From Mesaphorura yosii (taxonomy: Eukaryota > Arthropoda > Collembola > Poduromorpha > Tullbergiidae), in NCBI GenBank assembly GCA_009869945.1, contig WIXG01000051.1:124001-188000 (forward strand): DNA of 64,000 bases, read 5' to 3'. This document shows positions 24,985-38,700 of this stretch, in pieces (the first letter of the stretch is position 1; every line of letters begins with the position of its first letter). The notes beneath the pieces are model-generated. The model was not told where the DNA came from, did no database searches, and was given only the letters and a program-made list of their open reading frames with translations. The translations under genes were made by a program, and so were the position numbers.

Positions 24985-27241
24985 TCACGCTTCTGTAATT
25001 ACAAGAAACGAGTTATAGTGATCGATCATCTGTTCAAGAATCCGGATGTAACAGCTGTATTTAGCATACTGTTGCTTTTGGGTTTCTTCGACTCCGGTAA
25101 TGTAGTTCAGCAAGTCAATTTGTGTGACAATTCCAATGATGACCTCTTTTATCTGTTCCTCTTTGCCATCACCTGAGTCTTCGAAATGAAATGGGAAGAA
25201 ACGCACAAAAGACAATGAATTACATAGTTTTAACACAACCCATGCAAATGTCCATCACCAAGCAAATTAACAGCATGCAATTCGTTTAATTACATTGAAT
25301 TTGGGAATGCACCACCAGTGCGAAATGGTGCAAGTTCAAAATATGAGACAGTTTCCCAAGTGTCATGTTCAGTGTCACTTTCTTAAATTGGCGATAAAGT
25401 GCGTTCTCCACTTTATCGTGCGGTGTCAGCTTCTTGTGTAAGACACCAGTGAGCAGACTTCCCAACGTCACCATTCCAAGTATTTGTCTGCATGAAGTCA
25501 GGAAACGAATTGTAAAATCTGCAGCATTTGCCCTTTATGATTTAGCGATTTACCCTTCCTTTTCCACAACTGGCATCTGGTCAAAGCCTTTGCGCTTCAT
25601 TATGTCAATGGCCTCCTGAACAGATACATTTGGCAAGATTGTCAGCGGTGCGCTCAGCTTGAGAAATGAAACGGTTGTGTTCCACCACCAATATTCTTCT
25701 GTTAAATCGGTTTCAGGGAGGAAATCTCGCTCCATCATCCACTCGTCTGATAAAAACTTGGTCATGTAGTTCCTGACGCCATCGGGCAAAATGACAACCA
25801 CGCGATGTCCTTTCCCAAGTTTGCTATCCTTGATGGCCTGGAAAGCACAGCTCAAAGCTGATCCACTGCTTCCACCTAGTTTGCATAAATTAGGAATAGC
25901 GAATTAAATTAACGCCCTGGCCTAAATTAATTCAAGCTTAATGTCGTATTGGACTCACCGCACAGCAGGCCTTCGTCCTTGATGAGACTCCTCGCTACGG
26001 GAAGAGATTCTTTGTCGTTGGACTTGTACCACATGTCAACGACAGAGCGGTCCAAAACGGACGGAATGAAGTCGTATCCAATTCCTTCGACTTCATAGCC
26101 CGTGACAGTAGATTCATTCAGAGATTCTGGCTGAGCAAGAATCGACCCCTCGGGGTCAACTGAAACGATTAGAACGTGTAACTTTAATTGATTTGTGTAA
26201 TGTGTGGGAATGCTGTTGACAGACGTGATGTGGGAAAGATTACCTCCGACAACGATGCAATTCTTTGCCTTCTCTTTTATTTTACGGCCAATTCCCGTAA
26301 CCGTTCCACCAGTTCCAGCACCACAGACAATCATATCAAGCTTGCCATCGCATTCGTCCAATATTTCTTCGCATGTATTGTCGTAATGAGCTAATGGATT
26401 TCCAGCGTTACGGTACTAGAATGACAAGCACAGAATCAATTTCAACTTCCAGCCCAATGACGGATAATTCCAATTGCTTAAATACCTGATCCAAGATGTA
26501 CGAGTCCGGAATCTCCCGGTTGAGTCGTTGCGCGACAGAAATGTGGCTTTCTGGTGCATCAAAATTAGCAGAAGTTGGTGTTCTCACAATTTGGGCTCCA
26601 AGCGCGTGAAGAGTGTCTGCCTTCTCAGTGGACATTTTCTCCGGCATCACAATGATGCACTTGTAGCCGAGCACAGCAGCAGCCAATGCAATTCCAATTC
26701 CTGTATTTCCAGATGTTGGTTCAATCAGCGTAAATCCAGGTTTAATGATCCCAGCTGCTTCCGCGTCTTGGATCATTCGAAGTGCAATGCGATCCTTCAC
26801 ACTTCCTCCAGCGTTAAAAAATTCGCACTTGACCACTGCATACGAAGTACGTCAGCAATTAAATGGATTGATAATTTGAGTCTCTTGAGAGCTGCGCTCA
26901 TTGCACGTTGCACTTACAAACTTCGCATTCGATTCCCCTCGCTTGCGGGATCTTGTTGAGCCTGACCATAGGAGTGTTCCCAATATTGTGCAGGATGTTT
27001 GGCAAGATCTTTGGACGTGGTGCCCTGAAAGAAGTTTTAGAGTCATTATACAAAGCTGCCATGCTACTCTTACATATTCTCGGATTTCGCGTCCTTCATA
27101 CTTTTCCTTCGTGGAATGTGGCGAGCTGCTCTTCGACGCGTTCGCTGCCCACTTGCACTTTGGTGGCAAGTCAGGTCGAATGAATTCGGGCGAGATTGCC
27201 ATTGGGCTGCCGCCATTGTCCGCACGTGCTTCTATTCCCAT
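24985..27241 (-). CDS. Cbs: Cystathionine beta-synthase with heme-binding N terminus
   Basis: Full-type CBS. Exons in transcript order: 27102-27241, 26918-27024, 26486-26835, 26244-26415, 25959-26159, 25554-25875, 25294-25487, 24985-25178, giving 559 residues. The N terminus has [18 protein letters not shown]: Cys29 and His42 are 13 residues apart, the same spacing as the human heme ligands Cys52 and His65. The core is canonical: NAGGSVKDR (PLP Lys about 96), [26 protein letters not shown] and GGSSG. The C-terminal regulatory region has two CBS motifs. The tail runs about 29 residues past the usual ending and is rich in Tyr, Ile and Gln. The first donor is GTATGA after AAGGAAAA; the stronger-looking GTAAGA 20 bases on would put exon 2 out of frame. 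Four intron positions match the neighbouring paralog and four do not. Confidence 0.93.
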
Positions 27242-28996
27242 GATGGTGCCTGTTGGCGTTTCGCAAGTATTTCAGAGCACAGGAGTCGGAGCTACGATGT
27301 GCGGGATGCGAAGCTGAGAGGAAGGACGCCGAGCTTGAACTGTGGCACAGCTAAAGTCAAATGATCAAGTTCAGTATGGAACCTTCAGTTGCTCAATAGA
27401 ATATGGAAGACGTGTCTGTTGTGTGCTTTATGGTTCTTTGCGAACTCATACTCGTCGCTTTTCTTTTTAAGCAACCGCTGTTAAATCGCTTATGTCATCA
27501 TTTATGACAACTGCGGCTGTGAGTACAACATCGCACCAGCAACATCAGTTCGGCTCCAGCTTAATCAGCTTAATCGCGCAGTACATACAGTGCCATGTGG
27601 CAAGAAACGCGTGTTCGGTGTTCGTGTATCAAGGCTAGTTGAAGGCGTGGACGTGTTTACTTTAGATTACTGCAGTGGTGACTCGCGAGTTAGGGTAGGC
27701 CATTAAGGCAAAGTTATCTCACTGCGTCATAACCACACCACTTTTGTGGTTTAGTTATGGCTGGCTTTCAGCTTTTATCTAAATTCTCCCAGCTTCAATC
27801 TATAATTATCTTCGTCGTATGCGTGTCGTGCGAAAGTCACCTGCTGGGCAAAAATTTACGCATGTATTTGCATATTCTTTCTATTCGTTACAAAACTAAA
27901 CCAACGCAACGAACTTGCTTACGCAACGAACCTGATATCACATAGTTGTCATTTTCGACGATATGCAAGTTTCAAGCAAGCCGAACATGCAAAAATTGCA
28001 AAAAGAACCGTCCTCAACATGACTTGTTCGCAGAAAGCCTTGACCTTGCTGGCTCAGCATGAAGGTTTTTTATGAATACATCGGCTCTTTTTCTATAGGA
28101 CTTCACTTCCGAGTTAGATTCACAGCTTCTTATCTCAATACAACGTATTCGCTTACGTTCGTGAGGTTGAGTAATTGAAATCCTCCATGCTGAGTCTGAC
28201 GCTTACCTCGGAATAGCCCTCAAAGTTAGCGAAGCCGCCAAGAACAGATAACACACCAACCAGTCAGTCCGGCTTACATATTGCAATATGTGAGCCGGAC
28301 TGACGAAGTGTATGACTATTTTACGACATGGAACTCACAGACAATACGTAATTTGAATCAATGATGGGATCATTTGAAGTTGATGCCTTCCTAGGAAACT
28401 ATGAAATACTGAATTCCTGCTCATGAAATTGCAGCGTAGAACGATCCATCTCCTCTCATGTCATGCCGGGTAAAAAAAAACACGTTCGGGTCCGGGTATC
28501 GATTAGATGATGTTGCGCACTTCCGAATGAGACAAGTCGGAAGTAGTACAAGTGAGCGAGAATATAGGCTGAAAGTTCTCCAATCGATTTGGTTAATTTT
28601 CAGCCAGTTTGATAACACCCCTGTTTATTTCCAGCATCAGGGCGGACAATTGTATCAACTCCATCATTGGCGTGTGCAAGGCCAAGTGAATATATCACGC
28701 ACAGACTGCAGAATAATGCTACAATAAACCAAATAGACTAAAAGTAGATTTCATTTCATATTGATTTTATTTTGGAACTTTGCTTATCAGAAGTACGGGT
28801 ACGAATCAATTTGAACTAAAACCATAATAGATTTGTGCATGTAGTATAAAACCCCTTATTTCCTCAGTATCACAATAAAATCACGTCTTCATTCAATTAA
28901 GTAACACCGTAAAATGTGTAAGAGATGAGAGTTCCGAGAAAAGTTTTGTGCATATTTGGCGAAGAATGCTGCAAGCTGGAGCAGTAATTACCGCGG
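27242..28996. other. Gap between CBS copy 2 and hormone-sensitive lipase
   Basis: No supported coding sequence. It holds the CBS copy 2 promoter side and the lipase 3' UTR (minus-strand AATAAA at about 28766). A long palindrome at 28263-28304 is the only structured element seen. Confidence 0.6.
28263..28304. repeat. 42-base palindrome without spacer
   Basis: Each half is 21 bases, centred on TTGCAA at 28283/28284. Twenty of 21 positions pair perfectly and the remaining pair (28275 and 28292) is T opposite G, a wobble in RNA. The arms end in GTCAGTCCGGCT and its complement. No target-site duplication or longer element is visible around it. Confidence 0.85.
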
Positions 28997-31900
28997 CTAA
29001 ATGTAGACAAAGTCCTTCAGTCGACGAAAACAGACTTCAATTCCCCTGAAACATTCCTCACTCATCTATAAAAATGGATTGAGAACTTCGAATTAGTACT
29101 CTTGGATGTAATGAAAATATTTACAGCAGGGAGAGCGACTTACCCGACCAAAATTTAGAAAGCCGTGGGGTAACGAATTGAGCACGTCCAAAGTGGTCTT
29201 CACCTTTACTTCTCTTAATCGCTTCGCAAGTTCAATACAATCATCCATACATGGGTCAAACATGGTCGTCTACAAAAGGTAACACATGGCCATCAGATTT
29301 AAACAGGTAATGGGAGAAGTTTACACAACCTTGCAACTTACCACAATAGAGGTGGGAGGGAATTTGGCCAGAATATGATCAGGAGCAATAAGTGGAGATA
29401 AATGCCAGTCGTCTTGGGGAACAGTGACTCCATCCAATTCTTCCAGCACCATTGTTGTAAACTTCCTAGCACAGACCTCACTATTACTATACTCCTCTGG
29501 TTCCCAAGGACCATCAACAAAGCAACCAGGAAGTTGTGCGTAAGCTGGATCAAACGTCTTCCCCAAGTACGCTGTGAGCATAAAAAGATACTTTTAATAT
29601 AGCTTTCTTGAGTTTCAAAATTCCACATTAATTACCTCCAAGACAAGCTGCCAGAGCGGGATAGGGAATCAGAGGATCGGCTAGAGATAAGAGCCTTGCT
29701 GGTGAAATTGCGGGTTCCAGCAACTGTGGTGTATAAATCAAAAGCAAGCCATCGGGAATTCGCACTCCCAACTCGATGCAGAGGATTGTGACACCGGTAA
29801 GAAGTAGTCCGCCAGCAGAATCACCTGCAAACAAAGACACGAAGAAGCTCCGGTAAATCAAAGGCGCGTACGACTGATCGTGTTACGTTTTGTAGCTATT
29901 CTGCGAATTTACCAGCCAAGATCACTTTCTCTGCAGTACTCCCAAGAATGTGAGCGTTCTCCAGCGCCCACAAGTACCCATAAAAGGCTTCATGTAAGGC
30001 TCGAGGGTATGGAGCCTAAAATAAGAAAAATAACATTCGCGTTTACAGAATTCAATCTTAGCATCATTAATAACATTGCTCACGCATTACCTCTGGAGAT
30101 AAAGAATAATCAATGGATAAAATTGGCGCACCAACACCTCGAGAGAATGACTTCAAATAGACCAGATGTGAATTTGAGCTTTGTGCTACAAAGCCACCAC
30201 CGTGGCAGTGAACAATTAAAGTTTTCGACATGGCGTCATGTGACGAATTCTGGTTGCCGCTCCCAACAGCTCCTGATCGGACTTTGTGTGACACCAATCT
30301 GACCATGATTGGCTTTATGCCCAAGTACTCACTGGGCGGAAGAATTGTGAGCTTTTTCTTTGATTTTGTCGTGACTGTCAACCGTACTGGTGGAATAGAA
30401 ATCTCTACATTCGCATCACAGGACTCGCCGAGGCAATTTGAAACAATTCTGACAATGCCTCTCTCTTGTGTTAGCCAGAATTCTTTGAAGAATGTAAGCG
30501 GATCGTCACCACAGATTCTTGCAATGCGATCGGCTCTTTCTGACGGATTTAGCCAGTAGTAAATAACTGTAATTATGAATCAAGAATTCCATATGAGTTA
30601 AAACAACTTAGTTTGTTAATTATTGACTTACATGCTTTTGAAGATGTCAGTGAGGTCTTGAGGAATCCTTTCTCTTTGTAAATCTCAGAAAACGCAGCCA
30701 TGAATGTCGATACAAAGTGCAGAGGAAATCTCACCGACTTGCAAAACTGTAATCCAAACGCAAAAGATCAAATCACGTTAAGAAGAGACTCCTATTGTAT
30801 ATCTCATACCTGAAATGCGAGTAGTTTGCCATGAAACCCCACGAGATTCACACGCTCTTTGGACATTGAGAGAAGTTTATCAAGCGCTTCTTTGGAAGAC
30901 GTAAAGAGAGAGTCATTTTTGGCTTGGTCAATGAAATCCATCAAGCATCCCATTACAACTGCTATCACACGAAAGATTCTGCCCCAGTCCAGTAATCTTC
31001 TGCAAAGATAATTGCGTTAGTGAGGGCGACAGTAATACCAAATGTTGCTTTTCCGAAATTGCACTAACTCGAACAGGTCAGGATGGCTATTCAGCGTACA
31101 GAATCGACTCTTTTCATTGATTTCAGTGACAACGTGCAGACATTTGCATACCCCGCATCTAGCCATTGAGACGAACGTCCGATATCCATTTGCTTGCACA
31201 CTTTCATCGAAGTCAAATTGGTGTAGATGTGGCGTCATTCTATCCACAAGCAGCCGTATTTGCCTCACGTGTGTCGAGCATTCGTTAACAAGTTGTAAAC
31301 CATCCGTTTCGCCCCTAGAATCCAAACAGAGATCAAGTATTACTTGCAAGTCGAAGTCGGATGAGATGAATGGGATCTTTCTTGATGAATGAGCGACCTA
31401 ATTTTTCAATTACGACAAAGGCAAAGTAGGTCACAGGTCATGGCTCCAACGCATCACATCTATGACTGCACACACACACCCCTTTCTAATTCACTTCAAT
31501 GTTGATGTTGGTATGCATCAATAACATCGATTCGCAATATAGTAATTCGTTTTATTTAGACACAATAAATAATATTTCGGAATATTTGGGCCTGACGCTT
31601 GACCATAGAAATTATTTACTGATCTGAGTCAAAGATTCCACCTTCTCTCGATCAACACTTTTGTTTTGAAGTGTTAAATTCAGTCCCCTCGCCGAATTAT
31701 TGCGTGTAATTGATCTAACCAACCAGTCATCACTTACATCACGTAAGAGCAAAGTGAGTGATTCTGGTAATTCTGGTTTAAATGACGTACGCTAATCAGC
31801 ATACTATGATTGTGACGACTGTTGCAGGTAGCAGTAAACAACAACGGCAACGTGTTTAGTGTTTACGCGCTACCCTCATCGTGTGCTAATTATTGCGAAC

Positions 31901-32771
31901 TTGCGTAAGGTGTCATCTTGGGTTTACGATTTTGCTCTTGCGTTATTCCAAAACAACTTTCGGCTTGCGAGATTAACTTATGCCTGCGATTGCAAAGAAT
32001 ATGGAAAGACGTCGAGTCAATGGGCTCAGCGTTGAGTCTGAATTTAATGAAATGTTACTTTCGTTTTATTTTGCCAAGACAAAACCAAATGGTTAGCATT
32101 GCAAGACTTTTGGCAATGACAAATAAGTATATGGCCTTCTCCTTAATATGGCGTAGTGACCAGTTGTGTGGCCCTGATTGAGCATCTATTTGAAAGTTTC
32201 TTGAATGATATTTTGAACGTGACAGTCAGTGTAAAAAAGTTTGCATGAGACGATCATGAATCCTGACAATCGATTTTCAATTTACAAACAGAATCAGATG
32301 AAAGTTAACTCACCTCAGTTTGAAGTTCCGTTGAATAATGGCCATGATGCTAATGGCTTTACAAAATTCGCAGGCAGTGACGTCCGCGTTCGGGCAGCGA
32401 TGCTCTGGCTCGAGAACACTTTGGGTTAAAGCGTTCGGAATTTGAGTAACGATCAGATTCTTATCAGGAACTGTTGGCACTGGTACAATGGACGGAATTA
32501 ATTCTAGATTGCTGCTATTGTTACCTTCATCTTGGTCCTCACTCTCACTGGGATCTTCTCGAATAACCTTGTCATTCTTTAGGTTAAAGAGGTATTCATT
32601 CGATCTATGTCTTCTCCTATTCTGGAAGGCACTGCCGCTGCCACTCCCACCAGCAGGCGTGATGACACTGCTTCCGAAATGCAGCTTCACATGGTCCTGG
32701 TCAAGGATTTCTTCCAGTCTTTCGATGCTGTTCAGCTCCGAGATTTCTTCCAGCAAACTTCTTGCACTCAT
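28997..32771 (-). CDS. Hsl: Hormone-sensitive lipase, arthropod form with N-terminal extension
   Basis: Neutral lipid hydrolase acting on diacylglycerol and esters at lipid droplets. Exons in transcript order: 32314-32771, about 31075-31314, 30810-30999, 30632-30746, 30091-30566, 29913-30015, 29636-29824, 29342-29571, 29144-29269, 28997-29065, giving about 731 residues. The oxyanion motif HGGG (456-459), nucleophile GDSAGG (Ser about 530), DPCMDD (Asp about 672) and LPHGF (His about 702) give a complete triad. QANGYR and RLLSLADPL match the family. The N terminus adds about 140 residues, with a basic site RRRHRS and an acidic stretch. The exon 1 donor (GAG/GTGAGT) and exon 2 acceptor agree in phase. 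The insert between catalytic Ser and Asp, which carries PKA sites in mammals, is only about 55 residues. The exon 2/3 junction is uncertain: GTGCAA at 31064 is the natural donor but is one base out of frame, so a weaker donor at 31074 (GTTCGA) is used here. Confidence 0.88.
31315..32313 (-). other. First coding intron of hormone-sensitive lipase
   Basis: 999 bases between the N-terminal extension exon and the exon with the conserved QANGYR block. It is by far the longest intron of this gene. A short CA run lies near 31470. No nested gene is seen. Confidence 0.6.
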
Positions 32772-35700
32772 TGATGCGGGAAATTGATTCTCTGAAGTTG
32801 CAATCAAATCACTGAAACTAAGCTGGACTAACTAAACAGAAGATCGATCGAGTGGAAAATGAAAAGATCTGTTTCGCGCTGATTCGTCTCGCTGGAACGC
32901 CTTTGTTCAACGGAAGAATTAGCGGAGCTGTGTGCACACGGGTATGACACTGGACTAGGAACTGGACAATATAAGGACACGGAGTTCCTTAATCTGCTCG
33001 GAACAGTGACGGGCGTAAAATGAAGACGGACAAGCTTAGCACTGAAGGAAACAAGTTTAGCGAACCAGGATCTTGTCAATAACACAGTACGCAGGAATGA
33101 TAATGAAAATGATGATGCTGTGGTGAATAATATTTGCACGTAAATCAGAGTTCAGTGGTCGCGACTCGTGATGTTGATGTCTACACGGGAAGGTAATGAA
33201 TGAGAACTGCCAAGTGTCTTTGGCTTTGGACTCTGAACGAGATAGATAATTTGATTCCCTTCCCACTAATAACTCGTTTATCAACTACGTAATAACCTTT
33301 GATTACTCAGCATCTGATTTATCCCCAAGTGATGAATATGAAGCACTCACGAATTCTGTACTGGCTAGCCTGGACTGCGACCGTGATCAGCCGTCGTACA
33401 TTGCGTTACTTGTCATGGATAATGCCTCTCGGCACATTTTTTGCTGCACACTGTATGTGAAGAACAAGTTCGCAAATTTTGACAACGAAAGTTAGCTTAG
33501 AACTGGAAGTCACACGATTTTTAATGTACATGTAATGATGACGCAGAGTTAAAAATAAGTGGTAATCAAATAAGGAAACATAAACAAGGATCCCACACGC
33601 AGTTTAATAACTGTAAACATTCAAAGACTTACGAAATTCTTACTACATGGCATGAGTGTTGCGCAATCATTGTTTGACAATTTCCTGCATATTTACTTAA
33701 GCCAGACGTCCAAGATCGTCCTTAACCAAAGTTTTTTCAAGAATCACAGGGGCAGAATACGTTACGGGTTTTACGGAATTTCTATTTGAGATCAGACAGA
33801 CTCTACTTCAAAAACTCAGAAATGTTCATCTCAACCTCAACAAGACAGTTTTTGCAAGACGCGGCAATTAATAGTTCATTAAACTTGAAAAATGCCGACT
33901 TGTTGCAATCTAACTCTTATTCGCGGACGGTGACGTGACGGGTCATTCGAAATGTAAAACTAAGGTCCACAAGAGCTACAACGCTGTTGATTATTATTGA
34001 TTTGATTTGCTACATGTGCCTTCTTTCCTATTTTACTAGAAATCAGTCAAATGTAGTTTAAACCAACTCGTTCATTCCACTCGAGTCCGTTCTATTGGAG
34101 CTTTAACCTTTTGCTTATCATAATCGTCTCATTCTTAATTACTTCAAAAGTGCGCTGTCTTGTGTTTTTGTTTACATTTGGCTGCATCTTGTAAACAAAT
34201 TAAATAGCCTCTTTCATAACTGGATATGGCAAGATTTTTCCAAAATTATTAGCGTCGCTGCACCTGCAGCGCTGTCAGCATCAATTGCGTCGTGACACAA
34301 CGAACTGAATGAAGTTGTTTCCTTTATTCGGATAAAACGTAGAAATGCGGTTGAGAATTGAAGCTTTGCTGAGTGCGGCTCCTGCCTAGTTAGTTCTCGA
34401 AAACGAGGATAGGAGTTCGAGTGGCCATAATGCTGATATTCCTCGATCCTCATGCATTTGGTAATTAGATCAGATCACCAATAATCAATTCCTATTCACA
34501 CTTCATTCTTTCGCATCGAGGTTTGCAATGGAAACTAGTCTAGCTCGAATTCACAGTTGGCAATGCTAAATGAACCCGATTTAATTACAGCCGTAATTAT
34601 AAATTCTCCCATTCAGCTCTCCGAGCTGGTTGTGTTTACGGATAATTAGTCACAGCCAATTTAGCCTTTCAGTTTTTGCCACGTGTTCAGGTAATTTGTC
34701 TGGAATCGACTAATTATTCGACCAATACGATTTTGCGACTTAATTTTATATTTGTGCTGCTATCCCGGAATGAGAATGTTTACTTCCAATTCTATTACTA
34801 AGCGAACGTTTCACTAACCACTAATTTCATGTTCAGCAAAATTTATGTCAAGTGCTAAACATGATAAATTCTGTACTTAAGTATTTCACGTCTTGTTTTC
34901 ATTCCATTCTAATTCTTAAATAATTCTATTCATGCCTGGGCCTTTCAACGACGTGTGTCTTCATTTGTATTGGAGTAGTCATTTTAAGTTATGTAATCTC
35001 TTCATTTAAACTCTTCACATGCCAGCTCAAATACAAGAACAAAATGTTACTTGTAACGTTTAAAGTTTAGAAGTCATGGTACGATGCTAACTGATTAAAT
35101 TCATTGCATTGTATTCGTAACTAGCATGTTATGCGTCACTTTGTCTTTGCTTACATTGATGGTGTGCCAAGTACATTCTTTCAATCTGACTAATTTGTAT
35201 GTATGAAGTGACTTATGGGAGACAGATAGGTTGAAGGAACATCGGAATGCCTACTTCAATAATTCAGTGGGCGATGGATTGCCTGCCATGCGATGCAAAA
35301 GAGATGAGTGCAACTGAAATAAGGCAGCGTGCTCTCAAATTGCGTGAAATAAAAGCAGTCTTGACATTTTGTCTGCAGAAAATCATTTCTCGTATCACAT
35401 CTGATCATAGAATTCGTTTCGTCACTTGTCATAATTTCATTTCTGGAACACCGATTCAAATTCTAGTGTCTGCTGATTTGATTCTTAGCCTTTAGCATGT
35501 TCTCACATCCGCCTGTTCAACCAACCTCCGTGAATGCTTTTTGCAAATGGATTTTTAAAAAATTCCTTGCATTATAGCCATCGTCGATATCCTTTCAAAT
35601 GGCACATTCCAAGTCGTTACTCATATCGATGGCGAGATAAACGCGGTCTCATGCCAATTATGAAAGAGAGCCATGCCGGCTACTAATTTTTCTGTGTGGC

Positions 35701-38700
35701 CAACTTCGTTATTGAGCTAATCGTGGCTTGAAATGTTTCGTGACGCTTTCTGCGCTGCAAGAAAATGGAACGAAGGTAGCCTAGACCGTCCAACTGCAAA
35801 ATGATATAAAAACATAAGTTACTACACATTGGACAACCATCGCATTACGTCGAGAATGGCACGGGCACGGCGCACGACACACGGCCATGATTCAACTCAT
35901 CCGACAATGAATAATAATATTATTATCCAACTTGTGTTTATTTTTAGCATTCCGCAGTAAGCAGTAGACGTTTCACTTGCGTTAACGCTGCCACGGAACT
36001 GACTGAACAGTGGTAATGAGGCAAGAAAAGCGTCGAGCTCCTGCTGCATTGGTCGAGTGGGTGTAGAAAATTGAGCGCACAATGACTTGAGTGTTCAAGT
36101 GCACATTCTTGACTTGCAGCGGCAGCAAAGACAGATGTGCCACTACCAGGCAAAGCTATGCATGCACTTGTACGAGATGAAGATGATACGCACATACGGT
36201 AAATGTGAAATCAGTCGCGTGTCTCAAAATTCCCAGCTCCACTCTTCTGTAACTTGATCGTGGTTTATAGCAGCCTGGAAGCCTTGACAAGACAAGGGTA
36301 AATGACTGTGCCGTGGATTGTGGCTTTCGCCTTCCCGAAACGTTCTCCAGAGAATTCGGGAAACCGACTTCCGAGTAAGCCTTTAGCGGGCTGCTTCGGA
36401 TTTGGATTTGGAGAAAGTGCAAGTTGTGTTGTAGATTTTTTTGTTCGAAGAATCTACTTCTTTAAAATAAAGAATTAATTCTGCAACACACTCACTGCAT
36501 TTTGACGTTTTTATTAAGTTAAACCTATAGATTTGTTTCTTACTTTATTGATCAGTTCACGTATTTTCGGTGCGGTGTGGTGCAAGAGCAACATTTTGTA
36601 ATCAATTAGACTGTGTAAGTCTCGTACAAAATTTCAAACTCAACTCGACTCACTTGATGAAGCCAGGCGCCCTAACATATGAGCACACGGTAAGAAACAA
36701 CTGTTTGCCAACCCAAAGTTTGTACACGTGCACTTCTGCGCAAACTGTGCTTTGTCTTGTCGGCCTTGTCACTTTTGATTTGCTATTCAATATGAAAACA
36801 TTTCCACGTATTTTTCTTTTTCTCCGTCATGTTCATCGCCCTCGACTGTTTCCAGTTCTTTTTGTTGTTCCAAACGATTGTCATCGTCATCACTCCTGAA
36901 CGGTCATGTATCACGATGAGAATAATGTAACGTGCGCGGATTCGATCGCTGGGTGTTCCACAGGTATTCAATTCGAACCGTAGCCTTCTGAATAATATAT
37001 GCCAATCATGTGTAGACGAACTGTAATTCTAAAAAGTAGTCCGCAACGGGATTGCAAATGCGAATACGAATGCGCTCCGCGTGTCATCCGGCTCTCATGT
37101 TGTCCGTCATTGCCCGTTGCATGAAATGCCAAAGTACCATGGACCTTGGGACTCGATAGCGTGCTCTCTGGTTTCGGTTGGTGAAGTAATTTTCATAAAA
37201 GCTTTCTTAATGATGATACTTAATATTCCTCAGATCGTGATGGTCCTCTGTCACATGAGGTGCCAATGGTTGATTAGTCTTAACAGGAAAAGGTCTCGAT
37301 TGTACTTCATTTGAACGCAGATATTGTTTAGCAAGAATCGCATATTCACGTAGCGTGTGTTGTTCGTCTAAATTAGTTAAATTCTGTAAGTAAATTTAAA
37401 TTCATTTATACTGTGCCCGTGAACTGTGTCGTACACTTCGAGTTGGTACTGAGCAGTTGAATATTATTTGAGTTCGTGAGGAATTTGGACTCCAGCGCTC
37501 GAGTTGCTTCTTCGTATAGAAAATTCCAGTAATTATTCAACGGTAAGGCTATGTTTAATTTCCCTTTCCATACTGCCCCAAGCCAATCTATATCCATGCA
37601 GTCGAAAAACTTTCTGGCTTCTAATACTAAGCCTGAAGAAAACTTGAACTTTCTTTTGTAGAAGGGCAACCCCTTTCGCTTCGTATGACTGCACGTAAAT
37701 TAACTGTAAATAAAACATTAAAGCTTCCATTCCCGAAATGGAGCATAAAAATTCCAAAAAGCTCTTGTACACTAATGAAAAAAATTTCTTCGCTATTGTG
37801 CGAAAACCTACACGTCAAACTTCCAGGGACTTTTTCTCAAAATTGTATCACTCAGGCTACTCACGGAGCGTGTCATTTAAAAGTATTAATTACATGCCCA
37901 CGTGTCCGTGTCTGATTGGTTGAAGATGTCCCATTTCCAACTGTTGATTACATTGTGATTTTAATTGCATTTGATTCATGCTTATTATTTGTAAGGCGTG
38001 TGATTTTAGGGGTGAGAATTGCAAAATCCTGTCGGGATAATTGCAAGTTTCTGCTGTCTCTAGTTCTAGATTTCTGAACTGAGTTGGGAGTTGAATATAA
38101 GCTTACTGGCACTGTCTCGAAGTGCGAGCAGAGAACTTATTCGACCCAGTTCTCCAGAGCTGACCCTCAAAGTCAGTACGTGAATATGAATTTAGAATTG
38201 ACAATACGCTAACTGCGAGTTTCTTGGTCTTTGTAATAATTGGTGTCAAGACTCATCAGCATTTCCTCCATTTTTAATGGCTATTAGGCAATAGTAATGC
38301 TGCAATAACAAAATAAACTCACCAAGTCATAAGCTATGCTTGTGAAATGATGGATACAGGACACTCTAAAATTGAGTGGGCACACTCACGGTAGATTTCC
38401 ATATTTGACACACATTCGACCTGCAACCAGACTGTTCGTGCAGCAGAGTTTTAAATATTTACAGTAGAAAGGCAAGCGGGCAGGGGACGAGTTGAGCTGA
38501 CGACTTTTAAACTGACGTGTTGTAAGAATCGCGGCATATGGAGAGAAAGCTGCCCATTTTTCAGCCCAGTCCAAGGTAAACAAATCGCCAGTCTTTCGTA
38601 TCACAAGGGAATTCTAATTTTGCATTGAAAGAAAGCACGGGGACACGACTCCCAACTCTCTGTCCCTTTTGTTTCCGACTGCCACCGCAACGGTACCCAA

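Noticed and set aside
26852-27101. Extension of CBS copy 2 exon 1 past the chosen donor
   Set aside because: Reading on gives unrelated residues; the GTATGA donor at 27101 joins exon 2 in the phase that gives [11 protein letters not shown], as in the family.
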